Origin: Ophthalmolycus amberensis
Taxonomy: Eukaryota > Chordata > Actinopteri > Perciformes > Zoarcidae
Assembly (NCBI GenBank): GCA_024529925.1
Contig: JAFEUB010001475.1
Span: 412,501 to 476,500, forward strand
DNA length: 64,000 nucleotides
Reading direction: 5' to 3'
The translations under genes were made by a program, and so were the position numbers. Under the pieces are notes generated by a model. It was not told the origin of the DNA and did no database searches. It worked only from the letters and a program-made list of their open reading frames with translations. This document shows, piece after piece, positions 48,301 through 60,300 of this stretch (position 1 is its first letter; each line of letters starts with the position of its first letter).

Positions 48301-51300
48301 GTTACATATTTGGAAGGCCAACTTGGCGGACTTGACAACAAACAGTGCTTTTAAGGTCAAAGGGAAGCGATGTGGGGGACTCTTGAGGGACCACCAAGAT
48401 GTGTTGAATCATGTGACAGACAGAGACAAACACAGGACTTTCACCCAGGAGACTGTATGTGTCCTGTGTGAAACCTAGCCGGCTTATACTCATTTTACCT
48501 GAGCTCCATACTTAACTAACTTCCAGATACTTAACATACTTTTAAATAAGAAACCCAAACCACCATATTTTTTTGATAAGCCTAACCAAGTTAACCTTAA
48601 AACTAAGTTAACCTATACGTTGAAAGTTTATTTGGAAAAGACACTATGAGTGGAGACTGTTCCTGACACATCCCAAAATTAGCATATAAGTCACTAACCA
48701 AGCAGTCGTATTCAGTGATTTGAAAGATAGAACATTTTGGGTTTACTGACCTTTGCTCTCTGGTTCTGAAACCAGACCTGGACCACCCGTACAGTGAGTC
48801 CTGTCTCTGCAGCCAGGGTCTCCCTCACCTGCAAGTCACAGCACAGCAACACTCATCAGCAACTTTTACACAATAACATCATATGTGTGTGATTATTTTC
48901 ATTCATTTTTTTCTTTCTGCCAACAAAAGAACATCAAATATAACATTATTTTAGACACCTTTCGGCAGGGTTTGGAGGACACATCAAAGGAGGCCTTGAA
49001 CTCTCTCCTCTGCACGGTGTTGAGGATGGTGCGTGGTCGTTTGGGCCGGCGAGGGTCTTTGCTGTCATTGCTGCCCTTCCCTGCGGCAGGGCACTTCTTT
49101 GACTTCACTTCCAGATCCTCATCCTCACTCTTATCTGTCACCGGACAGAAATAAACACAATTCTTCGACTTAATTTTGCTGCAGATTTGACTTCAGTGCA
49201 GTTATGTGTCTTCTCTGTAATGATGCTAATGAGGACGGATCGTCGATATCAAAATGACTACATTAAGTCCTTCATTGGATGCGTTTTCAAAGCCACTGTG
49301 TTCTATAGCCTACGATGGTATCCCCAGTGTTACCTGAGTCCGAGTTGTCTGGACTGACTGTGCTGAGCAGGTCCCTCTCCCTCTCAAAGTCACTCTTGCA
49401 AAGCAGCTGACCTTCTTTCAGAACAAACTCATCTCCTTTGCACAGCTGGCGATCACAGACGCAGCAACAGAAGCAGCTGAGATGGTAAACACTCTCCAGA
49501 GCTCGCATTACGAACTCTGTGGGTGCTATCTTCTCAAGACAGCCGCTGCATTTGGTGGCAAACAACCTGAGGACACACAGGAGAGAGAAGAGTTTTAACA
49601 ATGAATACTGTATGGGGAACAGAGAGGCTGAGTGGACTGGTTATAGTGGGATAGAGGGGCTGAGTGGACTGGTTATAGTTGGATAGAGGGGCTGGGTGGA
49701 CTGGTTATAGTTGGATAGAGGGGCTGGGTGGACTGGTTATAGTTGGATAGAGGGGCTGGGTGGACTGGTTATAGTTGGATAGAGGGGCTGGGTGGACTGG
49801 TTATAGTTGGATAGAGGGGCTGAGTGGACTGGTTATAGTTGGATAGAGGGGCTGGGTGGACTGGTTATAGTTGGATAGAGGGGCTGGGTGGACTGGTTAT
49901 AGTTGGATAGAGGGGCTGAGTGGACTGGTTATAGTTGGATAGAGGGGCTGGGTGGACTGGTTATAGTTGGATAGAGGGGCTGGGTGGACTGGTTATAGTT
50001 GGATAGAGGGGCTGAGTGGACTGGTTATAGTTGGATAGAGGGGCTGGGAGGACTGGTTATTGGTTATAGTTGGATAGAGAGGCTGAGAGGACTGGTTTAT
50101 TATGTATGCATAGAATGAATGAACAGAGAAGTCTGAAAAGGGTTGCTAACTTTCTCTGGTTTCATTGGTGTGAGGCCACAGGTGCTTCCCTTTACTTTTT
50201 CTTCCCCAGAGTCCTGATCAGTCACAGTGGCATGAAGTTACTAATCAAGTTGCTAACTTCATCTGACTTCACTTCTGCAGATTAAATGATTCCATGATTA
50301 GTAGTGTCATATCATCTTTCACCACACAGTTAAACCAACATTTATCACACATTGTAATCTGTTGTTTTACTCAGTTTATTTGAGAAACTCATTGAAAACC
50401 GTGACTCTTGGTTAAGAATTTCCAGGTACGCTTGTCCTGAGATAAGAACTGAGCGGGAAAAAACACAAGTGAGAAAAATGAATTGGCAGAAAAATCTGAA
50501 AAGAAGCCAGGTGTTTCAAGCATGTGCATGTTAGTGCACGTGCCCCACTGGCTACCTCAAGGCTGCCGCTCTGCACTGAGCTCATGCGCTCATTGCGGAA
50601 GTGTAGTCTCACCCTCTGGTTACCACTGTTGGCTAAGTAACGCTGCTGTTGTTTTCACTGTTAGCTCTGTAGCTGTGAGACGACAGCTCAGCAGTTGCCA
50701 TGTTGAGGTCTGTGGGGGCAACAGATATGCTCTGAGCTACTATGCTGGAACAGAGCCAAGTCACCGAGCTTGCTAGCAAGCAAAGGATTCATTTATTATG
50801 ATCAAAAAATGATTTGTCGCTCATGGTTGTCTACCTTAGACATTATTTCTGAAATAAGGTCCCATGGGGGACTCCGGAAGGAGAGGTCCTTATCCTCTCA
50901 ATAGACACATTGTTCATCCTGACAGGTCAGAGAGAAAGTGAGAAACTTTCCAGAGAGAGCGGGAAGAGCGAGTGGAGAAGCCAAGGAGAGAGAAAAGATA
51001 GACAGGGAACAAAAGACGAATAAGAAAGGGGGGGGGGGGGGACTTTTTGGAAGAGTTAACGATGAGGGGTGTGCGCGTGTGTGTGTGTGTGTGTGTGTGT
51101 TGAGGTGGAGGGACACTCTATGAAGGGAAGAGATCCTTTCTTCTCCGTACCTCCTTGCCCTGGACTGGATGTTGGTAAATTGTTCTGACTGTAACAAACT
51201 GACTAAAAAGCCAGATCTGTATGAATAAATATGTAGTTGACCAAAGGAACATTTATGGCACTAGGCAAAGCATCAGGTTACAAAATATTTCAGATTCATC

Positions 51301-54300
51301 TTCTTCTTGAATGCTCATTTATTCCCTAAAGGTTAATGGAAATGTGGCCAGTAGTCATATTTTCTCTAGACCGAGCTGACAGAACAACCAGCCAACATCA
51401 CCAACACTTTCTTCTACAGATTAAGTTTTTAACTAATTAGCGTATGTAAATTATATAAAGACTAAATGTTCACTAATGGATCTTTAAACTGTTATTGCAA
51501 ATGTAAAATATTTGTAATGAATGTATATTCTACAAAACACTCACTGTCAACAGTATTTAATTTATTTTGCTACAATATGGCAACTAAAGCCTCACAAAGG
51601 TTTGTATGGTTTTGTTTAGACTGGGTTGGGATGCTGGTTATTTGAAAGTATCATTCATGTGTATATTATTAGATTGTTTGTTAGGGTAGTTCTATTTTGT
51701 CCCTATCAAGTTTGTGGCACACATAGCTGTACTTAAAGCTTCACCAATTAACAGTTTTATATTCACAATATATCAAATCACAGAAGTTTAGTGAGAGCTG
51801 TTCCTCATTGCGTCGAACCCACAGAGAGTTATGTAATAACTGCAGTTCCCCTCAGCTCTATGAAGCTTTAGAGTGACTCACTTTGAGACAGATAGTTCTC
51901 TCAGGAGTTGGTGGAGACAAAAAACAGAGCTAAAAAGAGAGTGAATATTAGTCACATTCATCAGTTGGAAACAAACACCACTCAAACGATTAATATATTG
52001 ATTCTTCAAAAGATTATTTTTTTAAACTCCCAATTAATATAAAAATTCATTTAACAAAAAATAAATATCAAAACCTTATCTGATCAGTATTTCATATTAT
52101 TCAAATTAATATATTTTAGTAATTGATGACGTTGATTATGTCGGCGAATTGCCCCAGCTCCACTCTTTGTCTTTTAGATGTGTAAACACATTTTAGGCAC
52201 ACATTTAAACATCCATATTTACATGTGTTTAGCATGTTGCGCTGTTAGCAATAGCTATCTGTTAAAGTTTAAAAATGAAAGACCATCGAAGGTCTTATCA
52301 ATAAATCAAAATGTATTTTGGCAGTGGCTGCTATTAAAAAAAAGGAAAAGACTTTAATTGATGAAATCTGATGCTCTTTACTTTAGGTAAGTTTGGAAAT
52401 AATAACAGTGTGGTTCACTGGTGTAAGTGGTGGTTGTGTGATCTGGGAACAGGTTTAAAGGAGGACAGGGTAGAGGGATGGGAGGAGGGAGGAGGTAGCT
52501 TAAAGGCAGGTACAGAGGCGCTCAGTGTTTGGACAGCTGCACTCCTCCTCCTCTCTGAGTGGGACTCCCCTCCTCTATTCAGCAGCTCTTTCTCCCTGCT
52601 GTCCAACACCCTCCTTTACATTTAAACTACAGGCACATCATGTCAGCAGTGGTGGGCCGCCAGGGCCAGCTAAGCCTTCTCTGCTGGCCTAAACAGAAGC
52701 ACAAAGTTAAAGCTATTTTATAATTTAATCATTTTTCGCCAACACACTACATGTATTCTAATAATCTTTCCCATTAGCGTATTTTGTCATTGCACAGCTA
52801 CTATCTTCCTCTGCACCTCTGCTTCCAGCGCAGCTTGTTTTAAGTAAAGCTTTTATCCAATCAGATTCCCCCCTATGTCTCTCGGTAAGAAGAGAGGCCC
52901 GATGCCCTCAGGTAGACTTTACAGATTAAAATAAATGGGGACGATATTGTTGATTGTCATAGTCTTCAACCAATCAGATCTTTAGTTTGACATGTTGGAC
53001 GTATTATTTGATGTGTCAGAGCTACCGAGGTAGTCTACAAGTACGTCATTAACGTGCAGCTCAGCAATAACGTGCGGCGTGATTGGTCAGTGGGCTAGTG
53101 TGACTGTTGTGATGCTGAACCAGCTAGCAGAACTTAGTAGTTAGTAGTAACAGTTCAAGTTGAAAGATATGTAAGAAGTTATGACATTGACATGACTTTT
53201 TTTTTTGACCTAGCTTTGTTTTTTTAACACTCAATGGCTGAAGGAGAAACGGATTTCTCAAGAAGGACATTTCCAGAAAAACTGGACATCGTAAGAAAGG
53301 GTCGGCTAACCCCACAGCTAGCTGCCCTGATGATGAAGTTTATTCTTTTAAGTGCTGTGGCACCATGACCAAGGACATGGAGCTGTGTTGAACATAATTG
53401 GGTTGGCTGTGATCCATCCAGGAGCAACAATGTTCAACATAATATATTGTACATAAGTATACTTTTGCATCTACTATGAACTTATCATCATAATTCTCCG
53501 AAAAGCAATACGACACTATGAAGGAGTTGTAACAGTGCGTTTATAAGTATGCTCATTCCGACTAGAGGATGTAGAGGGCAAATGCATAATATTATGTTCA
53601 GCAACAAATATCCACTTTATGCATCAGGTTAGTGTTTAGAGAAAGGACACCTGCCTTGTAAACTCCTATGGGCCTGATTTGAACACAATAGGCAAAGGTT
53701 TTGCTCAAGCTGAATCTGCAATTGGGCGACTTCTACCACAACTCCATCTGATCATCCACACAATGACTCAAATATCAAAACATGATCAAGCAGCACCGAA
53801 AGTAACAACCCAGTCATTACTGGAAACTGAAAAATGTCCTGTTCATCTTCAAAAGACAATTCTATTAGAATGTAAAGAAGTTACATTCTATTAGAATGTA
53901 GCTTCTTTACATTCTATTAGAATGTAAAGAAGCTACAGTGTATAGAATGATTCTATTGAAGTTATTCCTTTTTTAAATGTTTTAGACGAGTCACTAATCA
54001 CTTTAAAAGAGTGATTACAGCTGATTTAACTTACAGACATGAGATTGATCTTCTCATGTCACTCTCTTTATACAATGATAGAAATTCATCCCCGTTTTAT
54101 TGATATCTTATGAAAAGTTACTCCTCATTTTTCGGGCGTTTTTCCTGCAAAAGTCCAGCAACATGAGTCTGTTTTTGCTTGTTACATGCATACTGTCTTT
54201 TCAAAATAAACTTCCATCTTCACAGGAAACAACTCAGGTTTAGGCGATGAAACTACTTGGTTAGGTTTAGGAAAAGATCGTGGTTTGCATTAAAATATCT

Positions 54301-57300
54301 ACGGAAGTGGCGTTGCTTAAGTACGGAAGTCACGTCACAAATAAATCAACATTGGCTTCTCGTTTCACACACGGCACAAACTGCGGCCTCCTGGAGGAAA
54401 CACAGTGTTTGTTTGACCCATCCACCTCTCCTCATCCCACCCGTCCTGTGTGGAATGCTACTCATGTAGTCGCTCGCTAGCTATAGCATGTAGCATCCTG
54501 GGAATCAACACACCGCGGCTTTGAGAGCACTTTGCGCATTAACGTGATTAACCAATGATTTAACTTGCAAGCTAGGACCACTGATTCACCAAACCTGCTT
54601 GCTTGCAGTCTGTGTTCCACCACAGTCCCCGACGCTGGTCTCATGATTCATTTTGTTTCTAAAGATAGATTTGATTTTGTAGCGAGTAACGAAGGTTTCA
54701 GGGGAAATGTATCGGAGTCAAAGTATCAGTTTTCTTTGCAAAATGTAGTGAAGTAAAAGTAAAAGTCAACAGAAATATAAATAGTAAAGTAAAGTACAGA
54801 TATCCAAAAAAAACACTTAAGTACAGTAACAAAGTATTTCTACTTCGTTACTATACACCACTGCCCCTAGAAACAAATAACCGTAGCTGTGGCGTCATAA
54901 TGAGGTTATTAGGAGATGGTTCAACTGTAGTAGGACAGCACAGAAGGCTCAGGTATAAAATGCACGGCCCGCCACTGCATTTCGAGTTTAGTTTGAATGT
55001 GAAGATGTTGTTTGACATTTCACAAACTGTAGCTGCTGATAAAAATGTCACTACCATATGTACCTGCCCTAACAGACTCAACATACATTTGAAATTATGT
55101 ATCCATGAAATGAAGTTCTCTACACTGACAAAAAAGCATCAAATTTAAATGAGCTGTTTTAATTTAAATAACAAAACTGCTGAAGGGAAGTGAACTGAAT
55201 TACTTCAGTAGAGATTTGTCACTATTTTCAAACCAGTTCAATAGTTTTTATGGGTTCATGTTCTTCTTTTAAACACACATTTAAGTTGTGCAAACTCATT
55301 AGCTGTAATCACTCCAACACTGTGCTTGATAAGATAAGTAAAAGGGAACCCTTCGCAGGCAATGTGTTGGTCAGCTGCATGGTTTTCATAATGATGCAAA
55401 TAGCTCTGGTGCAGAATAACTCAACAACACATGGCTGACACATGGGAATACAGAACACTCAAATGCTTTATGATCTGGAAAAGAAAATAACCATGCAATG
55501 TCAATCTGTTTTGTATTATATTTAGTTTTAATTGAATTTTCAAAAAACAAGACTTTCACCCAGGAGGCCGCTGTTCGTGTCTTGTGTGAAACCAAAAGTA
55601 AATGTTGACTTTACGGTTGTTACAAGACGTTACGTAACAAAGTCTGCTCAGGGCTTTTGTTATCTATCTACGATTGTTACGTTACGTGGCTATGCTACTT
55701 CGCTGATCTTCTTGCGAACCATAACCAGGTAGTTTTGTTGCATATACCTAACCCATTGTTTCACAACGTTAAACATACAAGGTCCATGAAATGAAATGTA
55801 TTAATGAAATATATTTTTTGATATATTTTTTGCTGACTGGGTTTAAATTCTCACAGGCTGTTGTCATCATTATACTCCACAATATGACAGTGTTGAAATG
55901 AACGTCAGAGTTGATGGTTTTGCTATTCCTGGCCTTACCAGTAATAATACACTCCTTCTGTATTGTGCTTAGAGCTCTGCTGGGAGCTTTGTTTTCAGCC
56001 ATGGTTGAAGTATTTGGAAGATAAGCATACTAACTGCTGAAAACGGTTACTCTGGGAGAGTATGCATGGCGGGCTGATTTTCATGAAATATACAGAGCGC
56101 TGTAAGAGGGTGAACCTTTTGATTTGAACAATCCCATGACCTTTTCCCTTGACAAACGTATTATTAATAATGACAGTAACATTAGCATTCTGCTGTTGGT
56201 TCTGTGCAACACATGTGGGGCCTACGGAACCTTGCAGCTTGAAGGAGCAGCTAGCGAGGCTTTAAACTTAAACAAACAGCTTCCACCGAGGCTCTAGACT
56301 TTTAGTCGTGTCTATTCCAAAGCCCTGTTTGGTGCAGCTTTCAATGTGAGCGAACGTTTGTTCCAACAGAGGATTCATGAAAAGTCCTCAGTGGTTGATT
56401 TCCATGAGGACCTGGACCACCACTGCTCGGGACCGCCTCTTTGGAGGAGCCTCCTTGACCCCCTGGCCCTGTGCCCTATGCTTCCACACTGCTCCAGCGG
56501 CTTAACAAGCATAAAGAGGTACAGGATTAAAGAGGATAAGAGGAGTGGAGAAAGGATGAAGCAGAAAAAAAACAGACTGTGTGTGTTCCTTCACTGTTCT
56601 CTTGTTTGCTCTCTCTCCTCAGGGACCTGGGTGACCTAAAGGAGGAGGCTGGGTGGCGGCTTCGGGTGGCAGCTTGTTGGAGGTTTAATTAGTAGGCGTA
56701 ATCAAAAGATGATTGTGAAGGAGGCAGGGGGAAATAAAAGCCGGATTCAGAGAGTGGGGATGTGCTGTTTGCTCAGTCAAAGCTCAAGAAGTCAGAGTAA
56801 GGCCTCGGGATTCTCTGGGGACTCACTTCAACATGTTTGTTAGCAGGGAAATGATCTCAGCAATCAATCAGATGCACTCATTCATTCACCTTCTGGAGGT
56901 TTACTTTGCACTGAGGGAGTCTATCAGAGGTGGTGGTGTTGGAAAAAGAAGGAAGTGAAGGTGAGTTATGTTATTAGAAAATAAAACAATTTTAACCTTG
57001 CATGTACCCGATGTACATCCACATGGTCAAAACTATATGGACACCCAAACTAAATATGCCAAATCCTCACATTCCTGCAATATGTGATAGTTGAAGATGT
57101 GATTATGACACCATGGGCTTCACCATGTTGCAATCTGGCTGCAGAGATTTTCTCCCATTCAACCACAGGAGCAACAACGAGGTCCAACACTGATGATGGC
57201 TGAGTCCAGTTCACCCTGAAGGTTCTGGACAGGGTTCAGTCAAGTTCTTCCACATCCGACTGTGAAAACCATTTCTTTATAGACCTGGCTTTGTCAATGG

Positions 57301-60300
57301 GGGAATTGTCATATTGAAACAGGAAAGGGACAAACACAAATTGTTGCCACAAAGCTGGAAGAACACGGTTGTCTGGAATATCATTGTATGCTGGAGCAAT
57401 AAGATTTCAGCTACAGTTTTTCTCAGTTGTTTAAACGCAAACACTGGTACTTGAGACCACAACCTGTTGACGCAGCGTCAGCGTCTCTCACTTTAAGCCC
57501 CGAAAGATCACCATGGCACAGGAGAGGCTGTCGGGGCGGGCCATCCCGAATTAAAGAAAATAAACACGCTCGGAGTCCGGACTCAAAGTTGGTGGTGTAG
57601 GATTTTGCTCATCAGCACACCAAGAGACTTGAGTATGTATACTCGCCCGCAAGCCTGTAAGAAAACAGATATGTACTGTGGTTCTGTTGCTAAGAGGAAC
57701 GCAAATTCATAATTGATGTAATCTGTCTTGCTCTGTTTGGGAAACAAAAATGATTGGGCTTGTTCTTTCTATCTTCGCAGTACAGTTGAGAATAAATCTC
57801 AGTCGGGTCTCAATGTGATTGGTTTTTGCCTTTATCTGAAAAATCGACCTTGCTGCAAAAGAAATTGACACGAGTACCAGTTACAAAAAATATATTGACG
57901 TGCAAATGAATCGCACCTAAAAACCACCCCAAATTTGTAAAGGCCTTAATGAAGTAAAATGAAATGTCAATTCTGATAGATTATCAGGCTGCCTTCACCC
58001 CTGGTACCATGGTTTAAAGGTTGGGATGAGCTTAATAATAACCTAGAATTGATTTATGACATTTCATTAACAAACAAATCAATAGCCAGAGTTTGCAACA
58101 CACATTCGACAACCCTGTGAGGCAAACCTTTAATACACAAGCCCAAAGACATGACATCAAACTCAGAATCCAACTGCTCATTCTAGACCGATACTCTCTA
58201 ATATACAGGCGACTTAAGACACAAATAGAGAGAAAGGAGACTTTGTACATCAGAGCTCAGGGACAGTGGGAAAATTGCATTGTGGGAAAAAGCAGGTTGC
58301 CATGACAGCTGTTGGCAGGTTATGTGATATTAAATCTTGGCTGTGATAGAGTGGTGGTGGACACCGTGTGAGAAGGGTGGATCCTCACAATCTTATATAT
58401 CAAGGCCTAAGGGAATTGATGTTTCCATGCTTGTTATATACGTGTATGTTTGTGCATACTTATGGACAGTACATTTACGAGGACGTTTTGTATCCTGCAT
58501 TAAGACTGCAGTGCAAGACTAAGCAGAGTGCCCAATGCACTGTGCACGTTATCACATTCAACTGTAGTATCAATCAGGTACACGGTCCATGTTTAAACAG
58601 CAGCTGGAGGTGATTGTCTATTCCACCGATACAGCAGAGCTGTGTTGTAAAGAGAACGGAGAGAGAAGAGAGGAGGGGGAGCTGAAGTTGCGATTGCCTT
58701 CTCTTGGCAGCGAAGCACAACAAAATGTGATGCCAAGTACCACACAGAGAGACTCAAAGAGAGGGGAGGAGGGTGAGTCTATAGCCAAGAGGTCCTTAGG
58801 AGATCCTCCGGTCCAATTGGTGACAGTGAAACAAAAGAAAAATGCAAATTGGATGACCCTGACATACAGTTGTAAAATCCCAACAGTGGACAGTTGTGAG
58901 TCAGGTGGTTTATAGATTTAAATGCAACCCGGTTTCACTCCCAACTCATCGAAATCGACGCTTGGTCGGTGCCCTTAAGCGTCTGATATTAATGTTTGCC
59001 GGTTATCAGGCTTGCAGCTGACTCCAATATAAACCCATCTATGTTAGTGTAAGACACTCAGAGCAACTGATGTATGAAAAGCAGGAAGGTCTGCATAGGG
59101 CGGGAGACAAGGGAGATAAGGGAGATAAGGGAGGGGGAATGGCTCAAACAAAAACCCAGGAGACCGCTGTTCGTGTCCTGTGTGAAACCAAGCTAACGTT
59201 GACTTATTTACTGCAGTTTCGTTACATTGGCTACTTAACACCAGTTACGTAACACGGTATTATTAATATTATTATAATTATTTGAACCAAAACCACAATC
59301 TTTTCCTGAACCTAACCAAGTATGTTTTTTGCAGAAGTAAACCGACATTGGAATTTTATTTAAAAAAGACACTATGTAATGAGCAGAAACGGACACGCCT
59401 TCCAAAACTGCCACTACAGGGAAACCCAGAGCGTCATAGTTTGACTTCGGGCCAGTGACCAAGCATCGGTATTTGACGAGATGGCAGTGAGAACGTGTTG
59501 TGAAATGGGTCACCCAGCTTCCAGTGCAACACTAGGGCAAAGCTATTCCATCTTATCCGATAAGGGTAGGATGGAATATGTGACTGAATAACTGACTGTC
59601 CCTTAGAGAGCAAAACGAACAGAGCAGCAGGACAGAGAGTGAGACAGAGACACAGTACTCTCTGAGTGTAGTTCTCATGACAACGGGCCGAACAATAACA
59701 ATAGTGACACCATCCAAAACACAATTCTGTAACTTACTGACAGCAAGTGTGTGCGTGGGTCTGTACTGATGGGAACCCAGCATACTGTCTAGACGTTTCA
59801 CCACAAAATGAAGAAAAAGCCCTTAAAGCAAACCACATGAGAGAAGAGAAGACAAGAAAGGAGAGGATAAGGAAAGGGAGGAGAGGAGAGGAAAAGGGAA
59901 GGGAATGAAAGGGAGGAGAGGAGAGGGAAAGGAAGGAAAGGGAGGAGAGGAGAGGAAAAGGGAAGGGAATGAAAGGGAGGAGAGGAGAGGGAAAGGAAAG
60001 GGAGGAGAGGAGAGGGAAAGGAAGGAAAGGGAGGAGAGGAGAGGAAAAGGGAAGGGAATGAAAGGGAGGAGAGGAGAGGGAAAGGAAAGGAAAGGGAGGA
60101 GAGGAGAGGAAAAGGGAAGGGAAGAGAATGAAAGGGAGGAGAGGAGAGGAGAGGAAAAGGGAAGGGAATGAAAGGGAGGAGAGGAGAGAATCCTGCTTTA
60201 ACAAGCAGCTGCATTAGTTTTGTTCATCTCTATATGGTTGATTTCTTACCTCTCTCTCGCTCTGTGTTTTGTTTTTCTATCCTGGTGGGGTCCATCACCT

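Larger units (their letters stand above)
44361..48750. other. lmx1b intron 5
   Basis: About 4.4 kb. It contains a helicase-like fragment (46080-46200), a 620-bp hAT element (46816-47435) and a dispersed repeat at 48430-48680. The rest is AT-rich without recognised features. Confidence 0.6.
52647..54977 (+). mobile_element. Outer hAT-like transposon interrupted by a second element
   Basis: Ends CAGTGGTGGGCCG (52647) and CGGCCCGCCACTG (to 54977) are inverted repeats differing at one base. Flanking octamers CATGTCAG and CATTTCGA agree at five of eight positions, a possible decayed target duplication. From 53234 a plus-strand frame starts MAEGETDFSRRTFPEKLDIV then RKGRLTP, resembling the N-terminus of ZMYM/TTF-type hAT transposases, and is lost after about 35 codons. 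The 53601-54863 element sits inside it. Confidence 0.65.

Noticed and set aside
59734..60214. Ser/Pro/Leu/Phe-rich 138-156-codon frames
   Set aside because: Produced by the polypurine repeat; open in several frames at once.
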